A stretch of DNA of 64,000 bases from Cyclina sinensis (lineage: Eukaryota > Mollusca > Bivalvia > Venerida > Veneridae). Below the pieces are notes generated by a model, which worked only from the letters and a program-made list of their open reading frames with translations, made no database searches and had not been told where the DNA came from. A program made the translations under genes and the position numbers. Below are positions 10,443 through 22,230 of this stretch, one piece after another; positions within the stretch are counted from its first letter, which is position 1, and every line of letters begins with the position of its first letter. The DNA is taken from NCBI GenBank assembly GCA_012932295.1, contig JAAONU010000016.1, positions 27,589,290 to 27,653,289 on the forward strand. Direction: 5' to 3'.

Positions 10443-10657
10443 TTAACCCTTAACTTGCTGAATTTTTGTTATGGATTTGCCCAGCTTTGAATATGGAACA
10501 GTCTGTTCAAAGTTTTAGGGATTTCAACATCAAAATACAAAAATGGAGCTACCAACAGTATAGAGCCTGGTCAGACTGCACAGATATGCAGGCTGGCCTG
10601 GCTCTATACTGGTGGCAAAGGCTAATCACTTTCTGTTCCAGCAGGTTAAGGGTTGAA
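10443..10657. mobile_element. MITE-like foldback element with TTAACCC ends
   Basis: The left end TTAACCCTTAACTTGCTG and the reverse complement of the right end CAACCCTTAACCTGCTGG form imperfect terminal inverted repeats. The TTAA-CCC start suggests a piggyBac-type target preference. The centre is a long hairpin with 24-base arms (10557-10580 and 10587-10610, three mismatches) around a 6-base loop. There is no coding capacity beyond a 71-codon chance ORF. Confidence 0.65.
10557..10610. repeat. Central hairpin of the MITE (24-bp arms)
   Basis: The left arm begins AGTATAGAGCCTGGTCAGAC and the right arm ends GGCCTGGCTCTATACT. They pair over 24 positions with three mismatches around loop CAGATA. 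Pairing continues imperfectly outward through CCAACAGT / ACTGGTGG. Confidence 0.8.
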
Positions 10658-11893
10658 TTATCAATTATTCTTTTCATTTAATACAGAATGATTCAATAAA
10701 ATAAATAGGCAGTTTATCATAGATAAGATTAAGGGCATACCTCTTTAAACACAAATATGTTTCTTGTTATAATTATAAGAGGCATTCACCTTCCATATGA
10801 ATGACAGAAACATCAGTTTGGGTTATGAACTAGAAATATATCTTCCAGAAGACACAGACAAGAAAGTATCATATTGGATGAAATATTTTTTTATAAATCT
10901 AAAATCTCAAAAAAAGTTCTGATATACGCAAACGAAATCTTCTTTGATAACAGCTAAAGACCTTGATCTCTACAACAAAATTAGAAATTTAAACATCTAA
11001 TAAACGTTTAGGTTTGGCCCTAAGGATAAAAACTGGCGACTTTCGTATCTGAAAAATCCACTTTATTATCCAGAAAATCTCTCAAAGTATCAATATAACT
11101 ATCGTTAATGTATATTATCAATGCTCTACTTAGACATTTTGACAAGTATATATTATTATCAATTATCAACGTTAAAAGCACTGTGTACATACAAATTTAA
11201 TTCTTAAGGACATGGAATGACCTTATCGAGTTGATATCAAAGTGATTTATACTCAATAATGCATATTTAATGGTCATTCAGATATATTTTATGACACAAT
11301 CACGCGGAAAGCGTTCAGTATTTTATACGGGCACCGCCATCTGAACGAGTCACGCTGTCTGGCGGGCGTCAAACAATATACACTCGAATCAGACAGAGCG
11401 ATAAACTCACTTTCTCATACCCCTTATATTAATTTGTCTTTAAATAAGTCGAAATTAGCTTGTTTGTATTTAGAAATAAATTATTTACCGTTTGTTTGGA
11501 CTTTAATTGTTCTATAATGTGTGCAGGGTTACGGTAAATAAACGTGGCCAGAGTAGGTAACAGTTTGGAAGCTAATGTCTGCGTGCCGCCTCTCACATTT
11601 ACATAAAAACCAGTTTAAAATGTTAAAAACACTGCCAAGTACGAAAAGCAAAAAACAGACTTCAGAAATTCACAACAACTGTATTTGTCTGCTTATAATA
11701 AGCTATTTTCAGTCATTGCCTTTTTACAACAGATGCAAACTAGATGATTACCTTGTGTAGACATTGATATTGTAACTTCGGTATAAAAATCAACCCAAAT
11801 TGTTTAAGTGTATTGCACTGTCGTACATGCTCACAACATACATTTGATTAATTTAGTTGAAATAGCGAAGCAGACATATACTTCAGTTTAAAT
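10658..11893. other. Intergenic, no gene seen
   Basis: AT-rich with a small GC-richer patch at about 11330-11370 (CACCGCCATCTGAACGAGTC). No gene recognised. Confidence 0.5.
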
Positions 11894-12084
11894 ACGTCAC
11901 GTGACACCTATACGTCACAAGATATCGGAATTTTGCTGTACTTCGGCTGAGGTGTTTGGTGTGACGTAACTTGGTGCAAACAAACAAAGACACAATCGCA
12001 AGAAGACTTTTTAACTCTCAATTCAAATGAATTAATGTTAACTTTGTCCAGTGAAGGGGCAAAAAATGTATACACATGACGTCA
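11894..12084. promoter_or_regulatory. Cluster of CRE/ATF-like sites with an E-box
   Basis: Within 191 bases there are ACGTCACGTGAC (11894-11905, including the E-box CACGTG), a second ACGTCA near 11922, TGACGTAA (11962-11969) and a perfect palindromic CRE TGACGTCA (12077-12084). CpG-containing octamers of this kind are rare in the AT-rich surroundings. The cluster lies about 9 kb downstream of HHEX and could be a cAMP- or stress-responsive enhancer. This is inference from motifs. Confidence 0.4.
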
Positions 12085-13920
12085 TTTTGCAAAGAGAATC
12101 CTTGAAACCAAAACAATAATCAAAATACTAGAAGAACGTGTTTTCTGAATAGTTATATTAGTTACAAGAAAGCGGATACACACGTAACCTTATTCCGTTA
12201 CCAATACCTTAATGGAGAGTTACGTAATTGTTTTTATCTAATTTTGATTAATATATTCATTGTGAAAAAAAAATTCACCGACGGAATGAAGTTGGATATT
12301 GTTTAAAAAAATTGTATGACTGGCCCTGTCACAAATTAAATTTACAACTTTACTGGGCAGTATATTTTCATGTATATCCATCTTAGAAGTGACAGAACTC
12401 GTTTAGTTTTCATGATTTCTGTGCATTCACGGTGTTTTCATCATTCACCTGACCGGCATATATCTTCGTAATTTTGACCATTGATAGAAGTTTATTCTCA
12501 TTTTGACAAAAATGATTGCCAGATTTTGATCATTTAGAATTCACATAAAATATATAGATAAGAAATATCGTCGTGGCTACATTTAATTCGATAAGGATAA
12601 ATAATTACTTTGAAAAATAAACTGAAGAGGCAACTATCCAATGCAATTAAATAGCATATGAAGGGCGACAACTCGTTCTCTTTAATTGGTTCTTTCGCCT
12701 TTGTGATCAAATAAATAATACAGCTGCCATATTATTATATAATCTGTTATAACATCAGCTGAATATGTGTTTAGTTATGAGAGATAACAAGATAGTGGAG
12801 TTGTTAACTTGATCAATCAGTGCCAATATGTTTGCTCATGTCACTTTCACTTGAAGAAATGTTTGACAAAATATATTTACTTTCAAGCAATAGCTGCGGC
12901 AATTTGCGAGGTGAATACACTATTCCTTATTTAACAGGTTAACATATGAAAAATGATCATTGAAGCCATACAAACTGTGAAAATTCGCCCACTTTTGTGA
13001 TATACAAATAACACAGATGTGTTGTATGGCAATTCAAATATGCCCCGTCTTAATTACAAATCAAACAAGTTGTGCATTTCCTATTTGAGAGCCCCAGTCG
13101 TGTATTCAAATATTTATGTTTTGTATAAATTCCATATCTTTAGGTAGTATAGTGTTAGAAGGCATCGAAAGTCAATAAAAACAAAATATGCAATCGTCAT
13201 TACTGTTTGATTTTGCTATGTTTACCATGTCATTACATATTTTAAATGTCTTAAACAAAAAATACAATCTAGCGTGATTTGATAAAAAGTAGTCCCTGAC
13301 TGGAAGATTACAATAAAAAAGACGACTTTGACTGATTGTAAGGTAAACAAATATTCAAGTAAAGCTTCATTTCCAGCTTCAATTTATGTATTTATTGCTT
13401 TACTTCTGGATAAAATAGGGTACTCTTTAATCCGCACTGTTTTGAATAAAAGTAACAAACCTCAGCACTGCCAAGTCAACTGTTCCCTAAACTCAGAGCT
13501 GCATGTTCTGCCGTATGATTTCCAAACACTTGAATTAGGTATTTTTTAAAAAGGTAAGATGAATTTAAATTAAGCCACTATAAAGTTCATTTTTTCAGAT
13601 AATTTATAAATACCGATTAAGTCATAATTTATGTAAGTCATTAATTATGTTAATGACAGAATAGGGGAAAAAACTGAGTGATGCCAAATAAAATACACGC
13701 TACTCTGTCTGTTGGAGTTTATTTACCGTCGGTACCGCTTTTCCATATCAACGACATCCCTCGAAGAGTATAGTTAATTCAGGCTGTGGGCGATGGTGCA
13801 AGTTACATAAAATTTCCAAATCTAGAGGCATTCCCCATACATTCTCAGTGTATAACACTGATACATGAAACCCGGTTTGATGTCTTTTCCGAAAGACAAT
13901 TTGTTGTGTTAGTGAAGGGG
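12085..13920. other. Intergenic, no gene seen
   Basis: AT-rich sequence, short chance ORFs only, no repeats recognised. Confidence 0.5.
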
Positions 13921-13994
13921 CGGGAGAACGAACTTGCGACCTCTGAATTACCGGTCCCTCGCGCTTTCACTGGACCACTGATCCGGCATTTACA
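13921..13994 (-). repeat. tRNA-like SINE head (relic, minus strand)
   Basis: Read on the minus strand, a GGATCAGTGGTCC A-box-like motif is followed by AAGTTCGTTCTCC, a degraded B-box, at tRNA spacing. The cloverleaf stems do not form, so it is a SINE relic and not a tRNA gene. Confidence 0.35.
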
Positions 13995-14980
13995 ATAATA
14001 CAAATTTTTAAATAATATAAAACCTTAACATGTCTGTGATTCAATCACTGAAAAAGTGAGACAGTTTCTGGTCCTGTAGATATTTATTTCAAAAGATTTT
14101 GTCAACCAGTCAACCAAATGATAATAATTTAGTGAGAGCGAATAATCTTCTTTGCAGCTATATCTTAAAATCAAAGCAAACTACAAGTAGAAGTGAATAT
14201 TTGTTTTCCGGTGAGAGATCAAAATCATTTGACTGAACGTCATATATACATCATTTTTCTATGAGTGTCACTTGCCGCTTACATAATAAAGTTATATAAT
14301 GATGTCAGATAGTTTAATCATATTTAGATTTTTCATATCTTTAGTTTAAACCCGTACAACGGTCGAGAGTGTAATAGTATCCGAAAATATGTACACACAA
14401 TATTTAAATTGACTATTTATATTAAAAAATAGGTTAAAAAAGCATGAAAATGCAAACGGGTCACATTTAATGAAATTTGTTGACAAGATGAACCATTCTT
14501 TCAGTGATTGTAGAATCATAGCATAAAACATAGTTGAGTAATTACTCAAATATTAATCATTTATTAAATACATTGGAATGCTCAAACAGCTGAAGTGCAT
14601 TTTTATCTACATGCAGGCATATTTTTAACTGACGACCTTGCAAAAGTCCGATAGGTTTCTGGGTCAGATTTTACCCTGCGAGTGATATTTGAAAAGTTTC
14701 TTTTAACACTCTTCTTGGTTTGATGATTACCATGTGATTAAGTACGCTAAGGTTTGCGGTCGAAATACAAGAACGAGTCATATGCACACTGATTTCCGAC
14801 CACTGCGGCAATAGTGCTTATTATGCGGTCCTGAATCCGGTATTATATGATGCATATTGTTCCTGTGGTCAAAAGTTCTACTTGATAACTTGAACCATTT
14901 CTCGTTTACAAGCACGAATTAGGATTGCTGTATATATATAAATAAAAGAAATATATAAAGATATAATTATATAAATATGT
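13995..14980. other. Intergenic, no gene seen
   Basis: AT-rich. The last 60 bases before the satellite are almost pure A/T (ATATATAAATAAAAG, then TATAATTATATAAATATG). Confidence 0.5.
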
Positions 14981-17900
14981 AGGCCAGAGAAGTAGATATA
15001 CTGCGCTCTCATCATTCAGTCCATAAAGCGATCATAGGTCAGAGGAATTGATAAAATGCATTCTCATCATTCAGTCTATATAGGGATCATAGGCCAGAGG
15101 AGTTGATACATTGCATTCTCATCATTCAGTCTATATACCGATCATAGGCCAGAGAAATAGATACATTGCACTCTCCTCATTTAGTCTATAAAGCGATCAT
15201 AGGTCAGAGGAGTTGATACACAGCATTCTCATCATTCAGTCTATATAGAGATCATAGGCTAGAGAAGTAGATACACTGCACTTTCACCATTTAGTCTATA
15301 TAGCGATCATAGGCCAGAGAAGTAGATACACTGCACTCTCATCATTCAGTTTATACACCGATCATAGGCCAGAGAAGTAGATACACTGCACTCTCATCAT
15401 TTAGTCTATAAAGCGATCAAAGGTCAGAGGAGTTGATACACTGCATTCTCATCATTCAGTCTATATAGCGATCATAGGCCAGAGAAGTAGATACACTGCA
15501 CTCTCATCATTCAGTTTATATAGCGATCAATAGGCAAAAGGAGTTGATACACTGCAATTTCATCATTCAGTCTATAAAGCGATCAATAGGCAAGAGGAGT
15601 TGATACACAGCACTTTCATCATTCAGTCTATATACCGATCAAAGGCCAGAGGAGTTCATACACTGAACTCCCATCATTCAGTCTATATACCGATCATAGG
15701 TCAGAGGAGTTATTACACTGAACTTCCATCATTCAGTCTATATAGCGATCATAGGCCCGAGGAGTTGATACACTGCACTCTAATTATTCAGTCTATATAC
15801 CGATCATAGGCCAGAGTAGTTGATACACTGCACTCTCACCATTCAGTCTGTATACCGATCATAGGCAACAGGAGTTGATGCACTGCACTCTCATCATTCA
15901 GTCTATATACCGATTATAGGCCAGAGGAGCTGATACACGGCACTCTCATCATTCAGTCTTTATACCGATCATAGGCCAGAGGAGTTGATACACTGCACTC
16001 TCATAATTCAGTCTATATAGGGATCATAGGCCAGAGGAGTTGATACCCTGCACTCTCATCATTCAGTCTGTATACCGATCATAGGCAAGTGGAGTTGATG
16101 CCCTGCTTCTCTCATCATTCAGTGTTTATACCGATCATAGGCAAGAGGAGTTGATACATTGCACTCTAATCATTTAGCCTAAATACCGATCATAGGCCAG
16201 AGGAGTTGATACACTGCACTCTCATCATTAAGACTAAATACTGATCATAGGCCAGAGGATTGATACATTGCACTTTCATCATTCAGTCTATATTGCGATC
16301 ACAAGTAAGAGGAGTTGATACACTGCACTCTCATCATTCAGTCTATTTAGGGATCATAGGCCAGAGGAGTTGATACACTGCACTCTTATAATTCACTCTA
16401 TATACCGATCATAGGCCACAGGAGTTGATACACTGCACTCTCATCATCTAGTCTATAAACCAATCATATTCCAGAGGAGTTGATACACTGCATTCTTATC
16501 ATTCAGTCTATATACCGATCATAGGCCAGAAGAGTTGATGCACTGGACTCTCATTATTCAGTAAATATAGCGATCATTGGCCAGAGAAGTTGATACACAG
16601 CGCTCTCATCATTCAGTCTATATACTCATCATCGGCCAGAGGAGTTGATGCACTGCACTCTCATCATTCAGTCTGTATGCAGATCAGAGACCAGAGGAGT
16701 TGATACACTGTACTCTCACCATTCAGTCTATATAGCGATCATGTCCCAGAGATGTTGATACACTACAATCTCATCATTCAGTCTATATACCGATCAAAGG
16801 GTCGAGGAGTTGATACAGAACTTTCATCATTAGTCTATAATAGTGATCATGTGCCAGGCGAGTTGATACATTGCACTCCCATCATTCAGTCTAAAGCACG
16901 ATCATAGGCCAGGGTAGTTGATATACTGCAATCCCATCATTCAGTCTATATAGGAATCATAGACCAAAGGAGCTGATACACTGCACTCTCATAATTCAGT
17001 CTATATAGGGATCATAGGCCAGAGGAGTTGATACACTGCATCCTCATCATTCAGTCTATATACCGATCATAGGCATGAGGAGTTGATACACTGCACTCTC
17101 ATAATTCAGTCTATATACCTATCATAGGCCAGAAAAGTTCATACACTGAACTCTCATCATTCAGTCTATATACCGATCATAGGCCAGAGGAGTTGATACA
17201 CTGCACTCTCATCATTTAGTCTAAATACCGATCATAGGCCAGAGGAGTTGATGCACTGGACTCTCATTATTCAGTAAATATAGCGATCATAGTCCAGAGG
17301 AGTTGATGCACTGGACTCTCATAATTCAGTAGTTGATACACTGCACTCTCATCATTCAGTCTATATACCGATCATAGGCCAGAATAGTTGATACACTGCA
17401 CTCTCATCATTCAGTCTTTATACCGATCATAGGCCAGAGGAGTTGATGCACTGCACTCTCATCATTCAGTCTATATACAGATTAAAGGCCAGAGGAGTTG
17501 ATACACTGTACTCACATCATTCAGTCTATATACCGATCATAAGCCAGAGGAGTTGATACACTGCACTCTCATCATTCAGTCTTTATACCCATCATATGCC
17601 AGAGGAGTTGATACACTGCACTCTTACATTCAGTCTATATACCGATCATAGGCCAGAAGAGTTGATACACTGCACTCTCATCATTCAGTCTATATACCGA
17701 TTATAGGCCAGAGGAGTTGATGCACTGCACTCTCATCATTCAGTAAATACAGCGATCATAGGCCAGAGGAGTTGATGCACTGCACTCTCATCATTCAGTC
17801 TATGTACCGATCATAGGCCAGAGGAGTTGATGCACTGCACTCTCATCATTCAATAAATACAGCGATCATAGGCCAGAGGAGTTGATGCACTGCACTCTCA

Positions 17901-18609
17901 TCATTCAGTCTATATACCTATCATAGGCCAGAGGAGTTGATGCAATGCACTCTCATCATTCAGTAAATACAGCGATCATAGGCCAGAGGAGTTGATGCAC
18001 TGCACTCTCATCATTCAGTCTATATACCGATCATAGGCCAGAGGAGTTGATGCACTGCACTTTCATCATTCAGTAAATACAGCGATCATAGGCCAGAGGA
18101 GTTGATGCACCGGACTCTCATTATTCAGTAAATATAGCGATCATAGGCCAGAGGAGTTGATGCACCGGACTCTCATCATTCAGTAAATATAGCGATCATA
18201 GGTCAGAGGAGTTGATACAATGAACTCTCATCATTCAGTGTCTATAGCGATCATAGGCCAGAGGAGTTGATGCACTGCACTCTCATCATTCAGTAAATAT
18301 AGCGATCATAGGCCAGAGGAGTTGATGCACTGGACTCTCATTATTCAGTAAATATAGCGATCTTAGGCCGGAGGAGCTGATGCACTGGACTCTCATCATT
18401 CAGTAAATATAGCGATCATAGGCCAGAGGAGTTGATGCACTAGACTTTCATCATTCAGTAAATATAGCGATCATAGGCCCGAGGAGTTGATGCACTAGAC
18501 TTTCATCATTCAGTAAATATAGCGATCATAGGTCAGAGGAGTTGATGCACTGGACTCTCATCATTCAGTAAATATAGCGATCATAGGCCAGAGGAGTTGA
18601 TGCAATGCA
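14981..18609. repeat. 55-bp satellite array, about 66 copies
   Basis: A head-to-tail array with a 55-base period. Each unit carries GATCATAGGCCAGAGGAG, then TTGATACACTGCACTCTCAT, then CATTCAGT and a variable ATATA-type stretch. The left part has many substituted units (such as AGAAGTAGATACACTG). The middle is dominated by CTATATACCGATCAT, and the right part by AAATATAGCGATCAT with GATGCACTG. Occasional units are a few bases short (near 16250, 16815, 17325 and 17620). No long ORF runs through it, because 55 is not a multiple of three and stops occur. Confidence 0.97.
17730..18180. repeat. Higher-order 110-bp dimers within the satellite
   Basis: In this part, units ending AAATACAGCG alternate with units ending CTATATACCG or CTATGTACCG, giving a 110-base super-period over roughly 17730-18070. 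After about 18100 the alternation gives way to nearly uniform AAATATAGCG units. This is local amplification of a dimer and then of a monomer. Confidence 0.75.
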
Positions 18610-18693
18610 TCAATTATTCTCTTTAGTTTTTTTATATCGTATAAGCGACTATCATTTTTAACTCTCTATTCTGTATACATATATAATTATGAT

Positions 18694-18742
18694 AGAGGAG
18701 TTGATGCACTGTATATAGGAGTTACAGTGGATCAACTCCTCT
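18694..18742. repeat. Inverted repeat of satellite sequence at the array edge
   Basis: AGAGGAGTTGATGCACTGT (18694-18712) and ACAGTGGATCAACTCCTCT (18724-18742) are inverted copies of the satellite core. They form a 19-bp stem with one mismatch and an 11-base loop. It sits about 85 bases beyond the last full unit. Confidence 0.85.
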
Positions 18743-19351
18743 GTTTCTATAATCCGTACACGCTGGTTTTTGAAGTTAGCAATTGAATGAGAGGCGAAAC
18801 TACAGCTTATTCTTCGATTCTACATATAATGACCTATTCTAGATATAGATATTAGTCTGTTCAAATACAGTTGCAGAGATATATGAATTTAGGAGTGGCG
18901 TAAACATTGTTTGAGATCCACTGACGTCCAGGCTCGAAATCAGGATCTTTCTGTAGAAACATCATGTGACAGCCCTTCCTATTTTTTTTAAATAATAATG
19001 AAAATTGGTTATTTTCTATCGTTACAGATAAAACTACTGGTCTTTAAAAGACAAATAAATACAATACTCGAAATTGAAAGAGCTACAACGGGAGAACTAC
19101 CTTTTCAACTTCTTTTTAATGTGTTCACATAGCTTACAAACAGGGTCCATTAGATTAGATCAAATTTCTAGTGAAAACGATGAACAGATACATTGACTAA
19201 ACATACAAAAATGTTGGCAATTTAAAATCACCGACAGGTTTCCTTTGAGTTTTGAATAATACATAGATACACAGATGTAAATATTGCGTCGTGGATTAGG
19301 TAAACTGTCTTTAATTGTTTAATGACATTTGTAATAAAGGATAACAATAGG
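18743..19351. other. Intergenic, no gene seen
   Basis: AT-rich sequence. A CTCGAAATCAGGATC stretch near 18933 could be another eroded SINE B-box but is too weak to call. Confidence 0.45.
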
Positions 19352-19417
19352 AAGCCAGGGATTTGAACTCCTCGCCTCGGAATCCGGATAATCTGTACAA
19401 ACAGATACTGGCCGCCG
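19352..19417 (-). repeat. tRNA-like SINE head (relic, minus strand)
   Basis: On the minus strand, CCGGCGGCCAGTATCTG (A-box-like) is followed by GGAGTTCAAATCCCTGGC, a good B-box, at tRNA spacing. The stems are not preserved. Confidence 0.4.
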
Positions 19418-22185
19418 GTTGCGTGATGAAAAATTCCCAAACAGTGAGTCACAGGAAGATAATTCACCAATCTTGGTTAAATTCACTTTTGATGTCTATT
19501 TCTTTAGCTGTCTCTTAAACTGTTGAAAGGCAGCTATGGAAGACAATGATAAAAGACTAAAGACCTTGTTTGAAGCACTAATCGTGGCCTTTCATTGTTA
19601 CACTTATCTATTCTGGATGAAGTGCTCGGATTAAGGATCACATTCCATTTCTGAATTATTTAATGAAAATTTCTTATATATATACAAGAACGATATACAT
19701 TGTGCACAAAACTGAAACCACTTAGACTAAGTGTAAAGATGTTATGCCTTTTACAACGCCGTTTTCAGAAGCTTACTAAGCAATCTTAAACAATCGATTA
19801 TATAAATGACACGTAAAATGCAGGGTTCTTTTAACGATGAATCATGCACTTTATAAGAAACCAGGCATACTTGCTCTAAAGGCCTATTTTTTACTAATTA
19901 TTTTCATTTTAAAAACTTATATATTTGCAAGCACTCGACGTTACTGTCTTTAAATAATGTTGTGTTTTGTAATCAAGTAACTTGATTGCTTCTTGTTAAA
20001 AAGCTTGAACGCACTCAAAACAACAATGATGGTCAGTTAGTGTTACAAGAACTTTTGAGATTGAGAGAAAAGAAAAACCTCAAGAAATAACGTTTATTGT
20101 CTTTGAAGTCAGAAATTGAGATAATTATTAGAAACCTACGTTATTTGAACGGACATTTGAAAGTGAAATTTGAAGCACGGTAGATGTGTTAGCTTCAATT
20201 ATCAAATTATTGAATATCATTGTAGCGTTGAGCTGGCTACAAAAATTTAATCAAGAACAAGCAACAACATGTTCCGCTAGTTTTTTTTTTTTCAAACTAA
20301 AATGAAAACTCTACTGAAATAGAGAAGGCAACTTCTGTATTTTAGTTCGTTAAAACTGAGTAATAACACGTTAATTTCCATAAAAAAATACACAGTGGAA
20401 TTAAGATACTGTTTATTCATTGGTTACTTATATGTTATGACGTCATTACGAATATCAATTAGGCTATGGTTTTATAGCAAGATTTTGCAAGTCATTTAAC
20501 AATTATGACATCATAACTGAAGAAAGTGAAACAATGTCACAATAGTTAGATATGAGAAATATTCAAAATAACAATCACACCCGAAAGTAACAATAAAACG
20601 AAAATCTAGATAAGCCAGTTGAAGGAAAAAGAATAGAGACGCAAGTAATATACCCAGATCCCTAACGGCGTCTTTGGGTATTAAATACTTACATTTCCTT
20701 GTAAGTGATACCTTAACTTGATGATTATTTAAGGAAAAGGATAATTTCGGGGTATTTATTAATGCTGTCTGTCAGTTCACGATAAGGGGCTTACTTTAGG
20801 TAGCTTTAAGTTGACAAATTAAACTTCCATTAAATATTGATAGGCAGGTCTTGCAAATCCTCGCGCTTAACTCGCTGAAAAATGAATGGATAGCTTCTAT
20901 CAAGAGGCAATTTAAATGCTGACAGCTTATGTTCTGGACGATAGAAACTATTCATGGCTATATAACAGTAGTCATTTATACTATTTCGAATCTCGATTTT
21001 ACTTTTGTTCGTTATCGTATTAACAAAGACAATTTATTTAGAGCAATTCAAGGCAACATCGATTAATTGTACAAAAGGCTTATTTTACCTCGTATGTAAA
21101 ATCTCTTATTGACACCTAATGATTAATGTTTCTATTTCTAATATTGCACTCAGTAATTTCAGCCTTTAAAATGTTAATTGATGCATTGATTCTAAGGGCA
21201 AGACCGTTACTTAGCATGTAAATTCATCTATACTAATTTATTTCAGAAATTCGAAAAAAAGAAATAAAAGGTGCATTTTAAAATAAAATGACAGATTAAA
21301 TAGCTACAAAGGTATATAGAAAATCAATTAAAGTTATTTGAATAACACGTGCGCGCGTTCAAATGTCTGTTCGTTCAAACGCAGAGATCAATGTCTGAGC
21401 GCTTTTAGGTGTTATCAAGCATTGTTCCTCGGCAAACTTAAGTGCTTGGGTGATCACTTCTTTTCACAATTAAAACGCATGCATACACTTTAAAAAATAC
21501 AATACAGCTTAAAGTAAAGACAATGCCAGTATACGGAAACAAATGTTATTTTTACCGAAAAGACAGACTCGTACATAAACATTTTAATTACTTGTTTCCC
21601 AGCATACTGTTCAATAGTGGTTATAAACGTCGAGGTAATACTTTAACAAAATATGTGATTTTTCAAAAGAAACCTTCACAAAGAGATACCTAAGAGCCAT
21701 TAATTTCCCCTTGTCTCACTCAGAATCAAACATGGTTTCACTGTTGCGTCAAGTGCAATGTTAAAATTCTGTGTGACTGGTCTATACATGTATTCCAAAG
21801 TTCAAAACATTTAACTATTCTTTATTCATCTGTCACGCGGGCGAAAACTACCAAATCGTAAATTTGCTACAATTTCATAGTCTTTTTTTACGGCCATATT
21901 GTAATTGAACCTTGACAATTAAAAATAAACAATTATATGACGCAGTAGTAATTAATTATCGTCTAGCCTAATCCCGAGTATTCTTGATTTCTACTGACGC
22001 GAAGCAGGCGTCATAAGCTTTATCTAAAAGTCATTAATATTTTTTTCGAGTTTTGTGTGACTATTGTGTAACTGTTGCATGCACAGAACCATTGGAGTAA
22101 TTTAGAACGAGAAAGTGTGATAAAAATTATTAGTACAGCGAATCTTTAGTCCCGTGTTTATTTAGAAATGGAAACACCTTGTATG
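19418..22185. other. Intergenic, no gene seen; possible non-coding elements
   Basis: AT-rich with many TAAT-type homeodomain core sites, which are expected by chance at this composition. Stretches near 20640-20950 and 21920-22020 are unique-looking and less AT-skewed. I cannot judge conservation without comparison to another species. Confidence 0.4.
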
Positions 22186-22230
22186 CAGATAAGATAAAGG
22201 CAATCGCCAAGCCAAATTGCCAAGTGCCCA
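22186..22230. promoter_or_regulatory. Candidate GATA / NF-I binding cluster
   Basis: Overlapping GATA sites in AGATAAGATAAAGG (22188-22200) are followed directly by two NF-I-like half sites in CGCCAAGCCAAATTGCCAAG. This compact pair of motif types 20 kb from HHEX is a possible enhancer, based on motif content alone. Confidence 0.3.

Noticed and set aside
15600..15809. 69-codon + ORF in the satellite
   Set aside because: It is a chance open frame through divergent 55-bp units.
14981..18609. Possible CRISPR-like array
   Set aside because: The units are contiguous 55-mers with no unique spacers, in an animal genome. It is a satellite.
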